Source of the DNA: CAIWHR01 sp963830485
GTDB lineage: Bacteria > Pseudomonadota > Gammaproteobacteria > Burkholderiales > Casimicrobiaceae
Reading direction: 5' to 3'
Length of the DNA stretch: 64,000 bases
Assembly (NCBI GenBank): GCA_963830485.1
Contig: CAWHNE010000029.1
Location: 1 to 64,000 of the forward strand
The first letter of the stretch is position 1; each line of letters begins with the position of its first letter. The notes under the pieces are model-generated. The model ran no database searches. It was not told where the DNA came from and saw only the letters and a program-made list of their open reading frames with translations. This document shows positions 1 through 9,342 of this stretch, piece after piece. Both the position numbers and the translations under genes were made by a program.

Positions 1-140
1 GCCGACAGCGGGGCTCCGGAAGCGGCGGCGGGCGTGGCCATCGCGGCCATTATAAAGTCCCGCCTCGCGCTGCACTGCGCATGGCGGACCGGCTGCGATA
101 TGGGGCACAATGCGGCGCTCGTGTGCCTGCCGTTCCCGCC

Positions 141-1699
141 ATGTCAACGCTGATGCTCCGACCCGGTGCGCTCGCGCTGGCCGATCTTCGCCGGCTGTGG
201 GTGGCCTCGCTGCCGCTCGCGATGGATGGGACGGCGAGGCCGGCGGTCGACGCCGCCGCCGACACCGTCGCACGCGTGATCGCCGCGGGGACGACCGTCT
301 ACGGCGTCAACACGGGGTTTGGCCTCCTCGCACGCACGCGCATCGACGCGGCGCGCCTTGCCGAGCTGCAGCGTGCGCTCGTGCTTTCGCATTCCGCCGG
401 CACGGGCGCGCTGCTCGACGACGCCGTCGTCCGCCTCGCGATCGCGCTGAAGGCGGCTTCGCTCGCACGCGGGCATTCCGGCGTGCGCTGGAGCGTGATC
501 GAAGCGCTCGTCGCACTTGCGAACGCCGGTGTCGTGCCGTGCATCCCCGCGCAGGGATCGGTCGGCGCATCCGGCGACCTGGCGCCTCTCGCGCATCTGT
601 CCGCCGTGCTGATCGGCGAGGGTGAAGCACGATTCAATGGTCGCACGATGCCAGGGCGCGACGCGCTCGCAGCGGCGGGATTGACGCCGGTCGTGCTTGG
701 GCCGAAGGAGGGACTCGCGCTGCTCAACGGCACGCAGGTGTCGACGGCGCTCGCGCTCGCCGCCCTGTTTGCGGCCGAGCGTGCGATGGCGGCCGCGTTC
801 GTCGCCGGGGCGCTCACGGTCGACGCGTGTCTCGGCAGCGACACGCCGTTCGACGTACGGATCCAGGCGGTGCGCGGTCATCGCGGGCAGTCCGACGCGG
901 CGACCGTCTACCGCGAGCTGCTCGCCGGCAGCGAAATTCGCGCGTCGCACAAGGACTGTCCGCGCGTGCAGGACCCTTACAGCCTCCGCTGTCAGCCGCA
1001 GGTGATGGGCGCGTGCCTCGATCAGATGCGCCACGCCGCGGACGTGCTATTGACCGAGGCCAACGCGGTGTCCGATAACCCGCTGGTGTTTGCCGGGGTG
1101 GGCGAGATACTGTCGGGCGGCAACTTCCACGCCGAGCCGGTCGCCTTCGCCGCGGACGGCCTCGCGCTCGCGATCGCCGAGACCGGCGCGCTGTCCGAGC
1201 GCCGCGTTGCACTGCTGATGGACACGCACCTTTCCGGGTTGCCACCGTTCCTGGTCGAGGAGGGCGGTGTCAATTCCGGTTTCATGATCGCGCAGGTGAC
1301 GGCCGCGGCGCTCGCCTCCGAGAACAAGTCGCTCGCGCACCCGGCCTCCGTCGATTCGCTGCCGACATCGGCGAACCAGGAAGATCACGTCAGCATGGCG
1401 ACGTTCGCGGCGCGCCGGCTGATCCCGATGGCCGCGAACACCGCGCGGATCGTCGCGATCGAACTGATCGCCGCGGCGCAGGGTGTCGAATTGCGGCGGC
1501 CGCTCGCGACGTCGGCGAAGCTCGCCGCCGCGATGGCGATGATCCGCGGCGAGGTTCGCGTTCTGGGACCGCGACCGCGCGTTCGCGCCCGACCTGGAAG
1601 CGATCCGGCTGCAAGGTCGAGCGCGGCGATTTCGTGTCGTATGCCGGGCGCTTCTCGAGTGACGCGCGCGGCGAACGCGCGAGAATTCGAAACGCATGA
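141..1699 (+). CDS. hutH: Histidine ammonia-lyase HutH, with two +1 frameshifts near the C-terminus
   Basis: HutH deaminates L-histidine to trans-urocanate, the first step of histidine degradation, in the cytoplasm. The Ala-Ser-Gly triad that cyclises to the MIO cofactor is at residues 143-145 in the context GSVGASGDLAPL. The start is ATG 141 (MSTLML), because the 20 upstream in-frame residues do not resemble the family. The reading frame is good to about 1553; the expected ending (AFWDRDRAFAPDLEAIRL, then KVERGDFVSYAGRF) then appears in the next frame from about 1558 and the third frame from about 1613. That means two single extra bases. With both removed the protein is about 518 residues, normal for HutH, and ends at the TGA at 1697-1699. 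Without correction the frame reads into an unrelated tail ending at 1727. hutU follows immediately. Confidence 0.93.
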
Positions 1700-1716
1700 T
1701 CTTCCCGGAGACTTCC

Positions 1717-3431
1717 ATGCATCGTGACGATCCGAAGCCGCTCGCGCAACGCCGCGCGCGGCACCCGCTTCGCCGACCGCGTGATCCGCGCGCCGCGCGG
1801 CACCGCGCGCACGGCGAAGTCCTGGCTCACCGAGGCGGCGCTCAGGATGATCCAGAACAACCTCGATCCCGAGGTCGCCGAAAATCCGAAGGAGCTCGTG
1901 GTCTACGGCGGGATCGGGCGCGCCGCGCGCAACTGGGAATGCTTCGACGCGATCGTCGCGGCGCTGCGCGAGCTGAACGACGACGAATCGCTGCTGATCC
2001 AGTCCGGCAAGCCGGTGGGTGTGTTCAAGACGCATCCCGACGCGCCGCGGGTGCTGATCGCGAACTCGAACTTGGTGCCGAAGATGGGCGACATGGGATC
2101 ATTTCAACGAGCTCGACCGCAAGGGCCTCATGATGTTCGGCCAGATGACGGCCGGCTCGTGGATCTACATCGGCAGTCAGGGCATCGTCCAGGGCACGTA
2201 CGAGACGTTCGCGGAAGCCGGGCGCCAACATTGCGGTGGCGAGCTCGCCGACAAGTGGATTCTGACCGCCGGGCTGGGCGGCATGGGCGGCGCGCAGCCC
2301 CTCGCGGCGACGCTCGCCGGTGCATCGATGCTCGCGATCGAGTGCCAGCAGAGCCGGATCGAGATGCGCCTCGCGACGCGCTACCTCGACCGGCAGGCGA
2401 AGGATCTCGACGACGCGCTTGCGATCCTGCATGACGCGTGCAAGAAGAAGGCGCCCGTGTCGGTGGGTCTCCTCGGCAATGCCGCCGAGATCCTCCCCGA
2501 GCTTGTTCGCCGTGGTGTGCGACCCGACATGGTCACCGACCAGACGTCCGCGCACGATCTCGTCTACGGCTACTTGCCCGCAGGCTGGACAGTCGCGCGC
2601 TGGAAGTCCGCGCAGGAGGATCCGCGGCAGCATGCGGAGCTCGTGAGGGCGGCCAAACAGTCGATCGTCTGGCACGTGAACGCGATGCTCGCGTTCCACC
2701 ACCAGGGCATCCCGACGTTCGACTACGGCAACAACATCCGGCAAGTCGCATTCGACGAAGGGGTGGCCGACGCGTTCGCGTTCCCGGGTTTCGTGCCGGC
2801 ATATATCCGGCCGCTTTTCTGTGAGGGCAAGGGCCCGTTCCGCTGGGTCGCGCTCTCCGGCGATCCCGAGGACATCTACAAGACGGACCGCAAGGTGCTG
2901 TCGCTCTTTCCGGGCAATGCGCATCTCAAGCGCTGGCTCGGCATGGCGCGTGAGCGGATCGCGTTCCAGGGGCTGCCGGCGCGCATCTGCTGGCTGGGCC
3001 TGGGTGAGCGGCACCTCGCCGGCCTCGCATTCAACGAGATGGTGAAGACCGGCGAACTCAAGGCGCCGATCGTCATCGGCCGCGACCATCTCGATACCGG
3101 CAGTGTCGCTTCGCCAAATCGCGAGACCGAGGCGATGGCGGATGGCTCCGACGCAGTGTCCGACTGGCCACTGCTGAATGCGCTCCTCAACACGGCGGGC
3201 GGCGCGACGTGGGTATCCTTCCACCATGGCGGCGGCGTCGGCATGGGCTATTCGCAGCATGCCGGTGTCGTCATCGTCTGCGACGGCACCGATGCCGCGG
3301 CGAAGCGGATAGAGCGCGTGCTGTGGAACGATCCGGCGACGGGGGTCATGCGCCACGCCGATGCCGGCTACGACAAGGCGATCGAGGTCGCGCGGGCGAA
3401 GGGTCTCAAGCTGCCGATGCTGGGGCGATGA
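1717..3431 (+). CDS. hutU: Urocanate hydratase HutU, with two +1 frameshifts
   Basis: HutU converts urocanate to imidazolone propionate using tightly bound NAD+, the step after HutH. Family hallmarks are visible: NNLDPEVAENPKELVVYGG, QSGKPVGVFKTH and TAGSWIYIGSQGIVQGTYET. ATG 1717 has a GGAG six bases upstream and is preferred; GTG 1724 opens the frame that carries the next part, so a +1 shift falls between about 1724 and 1765. A second extra base, the A at 2084, splits the gene: removing it restores the expected KWATWDHFNELDRKGLMMFG. Corrected length is about 570 residues, close to the family norm. The stop overlaps the next gene's start (ATGA at 3428-3431), so the two are probably translationally coupled. 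Confidence 0.93.
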
Positions 3432-4195
3432 CGGTCGTGTGCCCGGCGGTTCGCTCGGCATCGGTGCTCGCTGCCTTCATGTTCGCGACGTCGGCGATCG
3501 CTGCGGATGTCCGTGTGCTGAGCGCGGCGGCTGTGAAAGGACCGCTCGCGGAGACGGCCGCCGCGTTCGAGCGCGAGACCGGGCATCGCGTCGTGCTCGA
3601 ATTCACGACGGCCGGACAGGTCGAATCGAGGATCGCCGCGGGCGAGCGCGCGGACCTCGTCGTCAATGCCCGACCGCGCCTCGACGCCTACGCTGCAAAG
3701 GCCGGACGCGCCGGAACAGTGCGCGACCTCGGCACGGTCCGTGTCGGCGTTGCGGTCCGCGCGGGCGCGCCGCGGCCCGACCTTTCGACCGTCGATGCGC
3801 TTCGCGCGTCGCTGCTCGCCGCGGAGTCGGTCGCTTACACCAATCCGGCCGCCGGCGGCACGGCCGGGACCTACTTCGCGGGCGTGCTCGACCGGCTCGG
3901 CATCACGGAGGCCATGGCGGCGAAGCGGCGCCTCGCCGCGGACGGGCTCGACGTCATGCGCAAGGTCGCAAGCGGCGAGGCCGAGCTCGGGATTACGCAG
4001 GTGAGCGAGATTCTGTTCGTCGATCGCACGACGTTCGCCGGTGCGCTTCCCGACTCGCTGCAGCTCCTGACCACGTATGCGGCGATCGTTCCGGAGGCCG
4101 CCAATCCCGCCGCGGACGCCTTCGTGGACGCGCTCGCGGGCGAGTCGGGCCGCGCGCGATTCCGGGCCGCGGGATTCGACCCTCCCGCGCGCTAA
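3428..4195 (+). CDS. ModA-like periplasmic substrate-binding protein
   Basis: This 255-residue exported protein of the molybdate/extracellular binding-protein type (PBP type II) starts with a signal peptide (VLAAFMFATSAIAAD). It continues with VRVLSAAAVKGPLAETAAAFERETG and FTTAGQVESRIAAGERADLV, typical of ModA-like proteins that recognise oxyanions or small organic anions. The ATG overlaps the hutU stop (ATGA), which makes it the third gene of the hut operon. No ModB or ModC partner is adjacent; the converging ABC operon has its own binding protein. The ligand therefore cannot be read from context, and a role in uptake of a histidine-pathway compound is only inference. Its 3' end overlaps the converging ABC ATPase gene by 4 bp. 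Confidence 0.8.
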   Translation: MTVVCPAVRSASVLAAFMFATSAIAADVRVLSAAAVKGPLAETAAAFERETGHRVVLEFTTAGQVESRIAAGERADLVVNARPRLDAYAAKAGRAGTVRDLGTVRVGVAVRAGAPRPDLSTVDALRASLLAAESVAYTNPAAGGTAGTYFAGVLDRLGITEAMAAKRRLAADGLDVMRKVASGEAELGITQVSEILFVDRTTFAGALPDSLQLLTTYAAIVPEAANPAADAFVDALAGESGRARFRAAGFDPPAR

Positions 4196-5247
4196 AAGAC
4201 CCAGAGATCGCGCCGCGGCAGCTCGAGCCAGTGCCGACCCGCGGCGAGCGGCGCGTCGCCGTACGCGCGCAGACGCGCGGCGCCGAGCGCAAACAGGTGC
4301 TCCCACTTGTCGCCCAGGTACATCGACGTCGTGAGATCGGCCTGGAGCCGGTTCTCGCCCTCGCCGCTCGCGAGGCGCATGCGCTCGAGCCGGATCATCG
4401 CCGTGCCGTTCTCGCCCGCCGCGGCCCCGCGCATCGCCATTCCCCAAAGCGTCCAGCCGTCGCCCTCGATTCGCGCCGCGCCGTCGTGCACTTCCGCGAC
4501 GCGCCCTGCGAGCCGGTTGTTGCTGCCCATGAAGTCGGCGGCGAAGAGCGTCGCCGGGTCGCCGTACATCTGCTGCGGCGTGCCCTGCTGCTCGATCTTC
4601 CCTTCGTTCAGGAGCAGGATGCGGTCGGACATCGCGAGTGCCTCGCCCTGGTCGTGCGTCACGCACAGCGCGGAGAGCTGCAGCCGCACGATCAGCTCGC
4701 GCAGCCATGCCCGTGCTTCCTCGCGCAGCTTGGCGTCGAGATTCGACAGCGGCTCGTCCAGCAGGATCACCGGCGGGTTGTAGACGAGCGCGCGCGCGAG
4801 CGCGACGCGCTGTTGCTGGCCACCCGAGAGCTGGTGCGGGAAGCGCTCGGCCAGGTGCCCGAGCGAGAGTTGATCGAGCGCCGCGCGCACGCGCGTCGAA
4901 ACGTCGCCGGTCGTGACCTTGCGCAGCTTGAGCCCGTAGGCGACGTTGTCGAACACCGTCTTGTGCGGCCACAGCGCGTAGGACTGGAACACGAGGCCGA
5001 GATTGCGGCCCTCGGCCGGGATGTCGATGCCGGCGGCGCCGTCGAACACGACCTTGTCGCCGACGCGGATCGCGCCCGCGTGCGGCTGCTCGAGACCGGC
5101 CACCGCGCGCAGGAGTGTCGTCTTACCGCTGCCCGAGGGTCCCAGCAGCGCGACGACCTCGCCGCGCTCGAGCGTAAGGGAGACCCCCTTCAGGATCGGG
5201 TTGTCGCCGTAGGACAGGCGGACGTTCTCGACGGTGAGCTCGGACAT
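4192..5247 (-). CDS. ABC transporter ATP-binding protein, Fe(III)/spermidine type (FbpC/PotA-like)
   Basis: This 351-residue ATPase powers the importer formed with the two genes upstream on the minus strand. Walker A GPSGSGKT is at residues 36-43, followed by the Q-loop FQSYALWPHKTVFDNVAYG, the signature QLSGGQQQRVALARAL, Walker B ILLDEPLSNLD and the switch His in CVTHDQGEA. About 110 further residues form a TOBE-like regulatory domain, as in FbpC and PotA. The order on the minus strand is binding protein, permease, ATPase, with short gaps (39 and 19 bp), so it is one operon. Substrate is inferred from family resemblance only; Fe(III), polyamine or phosphonate are all possible. Confidence 0.85.
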   Translation of the reverse strand: MSELTVENVRLSYGDNPILKGVSLTLERGEVVALLGPSGSGKTTLLRAVAGLEQPHAGAIRVGDKVVFDGAAGIDIPAEGRNLGLVFQSYALWPHKTVFDNVAYGLKLRKVTTGDVSTRVRAALDQLSLGHLAERFPHQLSGGQQQRVALARALVYNPPVILLDEPLSNLDAKLREEARAWLRELIVRLQLSALCVTHDQGEALAMSDRILLLNEGKIEQQGTPQQMYGDPATLFAADFMGSNNRLAGRVAEVHDGAARIEGDGWTLWGMAMRGAAAGENGTAMIRLERMRLASGEGENRLQADLTTSMYLGDKWEHLFALGAARLRAYGDAPLAAGRHWLELPRRDLWVF

Positions 5248-5266
5248 GTTCGAGTCTCCGATGCGG

Positions 5267-6949
5267 TCAGTCGCGCAGCCGCACGCCGAAGCGCAGCGCG
5301 AGGGCGAGGCCGATGCCGACCAGCACGACGTTGATGAGCGATAACGCGGCGACGACGTCGATCGCGCCGCCTTGCCACAGCGAGACGAGCTGCGCGCCGA
5401 TGACTTCGGTGCCCGGCGCGAGCAGGTAGACGCCGGTCGAGTACTCGCGCTCGAAGATCATGAACACGAGCAGCCACGACGCCATGAGCCCCGGCCGGAT
5501 CAGCGGCAGCGTGATCTGCCGCGACACCATGCCGCGCGTCGCGCCCGCGGTCCGCGCCGCCTCCTCGAGCTCGGTCGACACCTGCAGCAGCGACGACGAG
5601 ATCAATCGCATCCCGTAGGCGAGCCACACGACGGTGTAGGCGAGCCACATGCTGAAGATCGTCGCGCGGAGCGGCGTCAGCGGCGGGAAGAACAGGAACA
5701 CCCACAGGAACGCGAGCCCGGCGAGCAGCCCCGGCACCGCGCGCGGGACGAGCACGAGATAATCGACGAAGCGCGACCAGCCGTCGTTGCGCCGGTGCGT
5801 CGCGAAGCCGATCGCCGTGTAGCACGCGACCGTGATCGCGCCGCCTACGGTGCCGATCAGGATCGTGTTCCAGATCGCACGCACCTGCGTGGGCTCGTCC
5901 CACACCGACATGAAGTGCTCGACCGTCAGCACCTCGGAGAGCTTCGCGCCGTAGCCCCAGTTCGACACGAAGGCGCGAAGCGCGATGCCCGACAGCGGCA
6001 CGATGACGCCGACGAAGAGCCAGAATCCGATCAGCGCCGCGGCGACCCATTTCCAGCGGCGCAGCGGCAGCTCGCGCATCCGCCCGGCCTTGCCCTTGAT
6101 CGTCGCGTACTTGCGCGCGTTCTGCAGCAGGTAGCGCTGCAGCAGCACCAGCGGGAACGTGACGGCGACGATGCAGATGGCGACCGCGGCCATCAGATGA
6201 TAGGAAGGCGTGCCGAGCTTGTTCGTGAGCTTGTAGAGGTACGTCGACAGCACGAGGTGGCCCTCGGGATCGCCCAGGACGAGCGGCAGGCCGAAGAGCT
6301 CGAAGCCCAGGAAGAAGACGAGTACCGCGGCGAACAGCAGCGCCGGCGTGATGAGGGGCAGGCTGACCGTCGCCGCGACACGGAACGGCGAGGCGCCGGC
6401 GACACGCGCGGCCTCCTCGACGTCGGAGCCCAGGCTCTTCAGCGCCGCCGACGCGTAGACGTAGACGTTCGGCACGTGCGTGAGCCCGGCGATCGCGCCG
6501 ATCGCCACGAGCGAGTAGATGCCCCAGGGCGCGCCGCCGAAGAGGTCCGTCGCCCAGACGGTGTAGAACCCGACGGGACCGGCGGCGACGACGTAGCCGA
6601 AGGCGAGCACCATCGGCGAGACGAAGCTCGGCACGAGGATCAGCGGCTCGATCCAGCGCTTGCCGGGCAAGTCGGTGCGCTCCATCACGAACGCGAGCAG
6701 GCTGCCCAATGGCACCGCGATGACGACCATCATCGAGGCCAGCAGGAACGAGTTGGCGAAGGCGCTCCAGAAGTCCGGATCCGCGAAGATGAACGCGTAC
6801 GCCTCGAGGCCGGCCGTTTTGCGCGGATCGAAGAACGGCGCGGTGAGGAAGCTCTGGTAGAAGATGAGCGACAGCGGCGCGAGTACCGCCGCGGCCGTCA
6901 CCAGGATCGTGAGGCCGCGGGGGACCGCCGCGAGAGCCGCGGTGCGCAT
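5267..6949 (-). CDS. ABC transporter permease, duplicated FbpB type
   Basis: This 560-residue inner-membrane permease has two BPD_transp_1 halves in one chain, as in FbpB-type iron permeases. EAA-type loops that contact the ATPase are visible as EEAARVAGASPFRVAATVSLP in the first half and LEEAARTAGATRGMVSRQITLP in the second. About a dozen hydrophobic segments are spread along the protein. It lies between the binding-protein gene (39 bp upstream) and the ATPase gene (19 bp downstream) on the same strand. One two-domain permease means a single such chain can serve the whole transporter. Confidence 0.88.
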   Translation of the reverse strand: MRTAALAAVPRGLTILVTAAAVLAPLSLIFYQSFLTAPFFDPRKTAGLEAYAFIFADPDFWSAFANSFLLASMMVVIAVPLGSLLAFVMERTDLPGKRWIEPLILVPSFVSPMVLAFGYVVAAGPVGFYTVWATDLFGGAPWGIYSLVAIGAIAGLTHVPNVYVYASAALKSLGSDVEEAARVAGASPFRVAATVSLPLITPALLFAAVLVFFLGFELFGLPLVLGDPEGHLVLSTYLYKLTNKLGTPSYHLMAAVAICIVAVTFPLVLLQRYLLQNARKYATIKGKAGRMRELPLRRWKWVAAALIGFWLFVGVIVPLSGIALRAFVSNWGYGAKLSEVLTVEHFMSVWDEPTQVRAIWNTILIGTVGGAITVACYTAIGFATHRRNDGWSRFVDYLVLVPRAVPGLLAGLAFLWVFLFFPPLTPLRATIFSMWLAYTVVWLAYGMRLISSSLLQVSTELEEAARTAGATRGMVSRQITLPLIRPGLMASWLLVFMIFEREYSTGVYLLAPGTEVIGAQLVSLWQGGAIDVVAALSLINVVLVGIGLALALRFGVRLRD

Positions 6950-6988
6950 GGCGACTGAGCCGCAGGCGCGCGCTGCGCTTCCGAAGCG

Positions 6989-8086
6989 TTACTTGCCGGC
7001 GCCGGCCGCGAGCGTCGCCTTCCAGTCGGCGAGGAAGTCGAGGCGTTTCTTCGGGTCGAGGTAGCCGACGATCTCGGAGGACACGGGGATCGGCTTGATG
7101 TTGGGCCCGAGCTGCTTCGCGAGCGCGGCCGCGGTGTACTCGGCGTCGACGTCGCTGCGGATCGAGAAGAGCTCGACGTCGCCGCCGATCAGCTTCTGTC
7201 CGCGCTGCGACAGGATGTAGTCGGTCCACAGCTTCGCCGCGTTCGGGTTCTTCGCCTGCTTGCCGATGAACATCACGCGCGAGAGCACGAGCGTGTAGTC
7301 CTTCGGCAGCACGACGCCCAGCGCCGGGTCCTTCTTCGAGCGGACGAGCGCGTAGGACCCCAGCACGTTGTAGCCGAGCAGGTGCTCGCCCGAGCTCACC
7401 TTCTCCAGCATGTTGCCGGTGCTCGAGTACACGCGGTAGGAGGTCGCGCCGAAGGCGCGCTCGAGGTCCTTCATCCCGGGGAAATACTTGACGTCCTGCA
7501 CGACGAACATGAACCCCACGCCGCTCTTCTCGATGTCGTAGGTCGTGACCTTGCCCTTGAACTTGTCGGCCTTGGTGGTGATGAGCTTCGCGAACGCCGC
7601 GTGGTCCTGCGGCACTTCGTCGGCGGCAACGAGCCGCTTGTTGTAGATGAAGACGGCGGGCTCGTACGTCGTCCCGTACGCCTGGCTCTTGTAGACGGCC
7701 CAGCCCGGCAGCTTGGCCGCCTCGGGGGACGCGTAGGACAGCGCCTGGCCGTCGTCGACGAGCTTGACCTGCAGGTCCATCGCCGAGCTCCACATGACGT
7801 CGGCCGAGCCCTGGCCCGCCGCGACTTCGGCAATGAAGCGGTTGTACATCTCGGTCGAGTTCATGTCGTTGTACTCGACCTTGACGCCCGGGTAGAGCAC
7901 CTGGAAATCCTTGACCAGCGGCTGCGCGGCCTTGGTGTCGAGCGCGCTGTAGATGACGACCTTGCCTTCCTTGTTCGCGGCGGCGATGGTCTGCGCGTAG
8001 TCGGCAGGATAGCCGGCGGGAACGGACTGGGCGAGCGCGGCGCCGGCGGCGCAGGCGACCGCAAGAGCGGACAGGCGGGCGAGCAT
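6989..8086 (-). CDS. ABC transporter periplasmic binding protein, Fe(III) type (FbpA/AfuA-like)
   Basis: This 365-residue exported binding protein is the first gene of the importer operon. The start is ATG 8086, with a GGAGGAATT ribosome site just upstream and a clear signal peptide (MLARLSALAVACAAGAALAQ). The mature part begins AANKEGKVVIYSALDTKAAQ, the usual opening of the FbpA/AfuA and phosphonate-binding families. A bipartite Tyr pair for iron cannot be assigned confidently by eye, so Fe(III) is only the default reading. Other possible starts further upstream run into the terminator and transposase remnant and are rejected. Confidence 0.85.
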   Translation of the reverse strand: MLARLSALAVACAAGAALAQSVPAGYPADYAQTIAAANKEGKVVIYSALDTKAAQPLVKDFQVLYPGVKVEYNDMNSTEMYNRFIAEVAAGQGSADVMWSSAMDLQVKLVDDGQALSYASPEAAKLPGWAVYKSQAYGTTYEPAVFIYNKRLVAADEVPQDHAAFAKLITTKADKFKGKVTTYDIEKSGVGFMFVVQDVKYFPGMKDLERAFGATSYRVYSSTGNMLEKVSSGEHLLGYNVLGSYALVRSKKDPALGVVLPKDYTLVLSRVMFIGKQAKNPNAAKLWTDYILSQRGQKLIGGDVELFSIRSDVDAEYTAAALAKQLGPNIKPIPVSSEIVGYLDPKKRLDFLADWKATLAAGAGK

Positions 8087-8132
8087 GGAAATTCCTCCGG
8101 GGCGGGCAGCTCGACGCTGCCGCGATGCCGCG

Positions 8133-8138
8133 ATTATA
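8133..8138 (-). promoter_or_regulatory. Candidate -10 box of the Fe(III)-type ABC operon
   Basis: A perfect TATAAT on the minus strand lies about 47 bp upstream of the binding-protein start. No convincing -35 box stands 16-18 bp further upstream, where GC-rich sequence runs into the terminator hairpin at 8155-8181. The assignment is tentative. Confidence 0.35.
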
Positions 8139-8154
8139 GGCGCGCGAAAGCAAA

Positions 8155-8181
8155 ACGCCGCAGCGGGTCGCGCTGCGGCGT
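8155..8181 (-). terminator. Rho-independent terminator
   Basis: An 11-bp perfect stem (ACGCCGCAGCG / CGCTGCGGCGT) with a 5-base loop is followed on the minus strand by TTTTG. It ends minus-strand transcription coming from the hcp/transposase-remnant side and insulates the ABC operon that begins just downstream. Confidence 0.75.
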
Positions 8182-8196
8182 CGCGATGCAAGCTTG

Positions 8197-8355
8197 TCGG
8201 AGCGAATTCATGCGCCGGCGCACCTGCGCCTGTACCAGGGTAATGGCGTGGCCATCGACCCTCGTGGCGGCAGTGACGATGTTCCCTCCCGCCGCGGCCG
8301 CGTCGAACACGCCGTCGATGACCACGCAATGGAAATGCAGATGGTACGCGTGAAG
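8197..8355 (-). pseudogene. Remnant of an IS91-type transposase
   Basis: About 53 residues on the minus strand read LHAYHLHFHCVVIDGVFDA, then GG, an Ala-rich stretch and VQAQVRRRM. This matches the HLHFHxxVxDGVF region of IS91-family (Y2/HUH rolling-circle) transposases, where the His residues coordinate the metal. Nothing before or after in the same frame continues the protein, and no terminal sequences of an element could be found, so it is a decayed internal fragment. It sits directly downstream of the orphan hcp gene and suggests that rolling-circle transposition once acted in this patch. Confidence 0.65.
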
Positions 8356-8375
8356 CCCCACGTCGCAAATTGAGA

Positions 8376-8849
8376 CTAGTCGGCCGCACCCTTGACCGAC
8401 CATTTCGTCGTAACGTTTCCGGCAGCAGATCCGTCCGGCTTTTGCTTGGTATAGGTCCATTCGATCGCGCCGTACGTCAGCTTGATGGTTTCGGTGGGAA
8501 ACTGCTGGTCGTCACCTTTGCCTATTACGCCGCTGATCAACACTTCCTTGAGCTTGAACTCCATATACTTGACCGGCTTGTCGCCGCCGGCGCGCCAAAG
8601 TTCAATGACCACTTCAGGCAGGTGCGTCCCTTTGCATGCTGCTTCATAGAGTTTGGGTGTGGCTGAATCCAGTAACTTTACAATGCTGAACTCAGAATGA
8701 TCGACCTCGGTACGGCGACCCCCGGCTGATATCTGCGGGGTGGAGGTGATCGCGTGGTCGTAGCTCAGGATTGCCACCCAATCCTTGTGATCCTTATCCG
8801 TACTTTCGCCCTTGATATCGCCGAAATTCGCGAATCCGTTGAATGCCAT
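8376..8849 (-). CDS. hcp: Hcp-family type VI secretion tube protein (orphan)
   Basis: This 157-residue protein of the Hcp/T6SS tube family opens with the typical fold residues (ESTDKDHKDWVAILSYDHAI) and has family features such as STPQISAGGRRTEVDHSEF, KGTHLPEVVIELWRAG and a C-terminal YGAIEWTYTKQ. Hcp hexamers stack to form the inner tube of type VI secretion and also carry effectors. No other T6SS component (TssB/C, ClpV, VgrG, baseplate) is in the window, so this is an orphan copy. It has a good ribosome site (AAAGGAGTAG) before ATG 8849. Base composition is visibly less GC-rich than the flanks, fitting lateral acquisition. Two unknown small genes lie upstream on the same strand. Confidence 0.88.
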   Translation of the reverse strand: MAFNGFANFGDIKGESTDKDHKDWVAILSYDHAITSTPQISAGGRRTEVDHSEFSIVKLLDSATPKLYEAACKGTHLPEVVIELWRAGGDKPVKYMEFKLKEVLISGVIGKGDDQQFPTETIKLTYGAIEWTYTKQKPDGSAAGNVTTKWSVKGAAD

Positions 8850-8978
8850 GATCTACTCCTTTGCCTCAATTGAACGCAACTCTAGTCCCCGTGATCGATC
8901 TCCCCCTGCATTGGTAGTTGTCAGTGAAATTCACCGCCGCAACAGCCGTACTCCTGTTGGTACCCCGTCTTCAACGCA

Positions 8979-9329
8979 TTAGCGTGCACCCCGCTTCCGT
9001 GGTCTTGCCTCGACGGACGCCGCGGCCGACAGGTCGGCGCGCGCGGTAAGCTCACCGGCGTCGACGTCGACACGATAGAGGGTCCTGTCGTCGAACCGGA
9101 AATTGCTCGGGACGTGCAGCACGCGAAGTCGCCCGGCGTCCTTGCGATACCGTTTGACGCCCTCGAGCGCGATTCGCGCCTGCTCTTCCTCGCCCTCGGG
9201 CCCGAAGGGGCCGTCACCGTCACCGATAAATTCGTGCGTGTAGACGATGCGGCCGTTGCGCGGGTCGTAGACGACGCTCGTCTGCGACGTTGGCGGCCTG
9301 TCGTCGTGTGTGGATTCGAATTCGTCCAT
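8979..9329 (-). CDS. Unknown small acidic protein upstream of hcp
   Basis: This 116-residue protein is not recognised. It starts MDEFESTHDDRPPTSQ, has a central TSVVYDPRNGRIVYTHEF segment, and ends in a basic tail (ARPRKRGAR). It has no signal peptide, membrane segment or Cys residues. The start at 9329 follows a GGAAG and lies 13 bp after the stop of the preceding small gene. An upstream in-frame start at 9386 would overlap that gene. The order small gene, small gene, hcp on one strand suggests a cassette, possibly an effector/adaptor or immunity pair for Hcp, but that is inference from position only. Confidence 0.6.
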   Translation of the reverse strand: MDEFESTHDDRPPTSQTSVVYDPRNGRIVYTHEFIGDGDGPFGPEGEEEQARIALEGVKRYRKDAGRLRVLHVPSNFRFDDRTLYRVDVDAGELTARADLSAAASVEARPRKRGAR

Positions 9330-9342
9330 ATCGAACACTTCC

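Noticed and set aside
144..1034. Long open frame antisense to hutH
   Set aside because: Arg-rich composition typical of antisense frames in GC-rich genes; hutH on the plus strand is unmistakable.
1550..2100. Programmed frameshifting in hut genes
   Set aside because: No slippery heptamer is seen at the break points and similar +1 shifts occur in unrelated genes, so sequence error is simpler.
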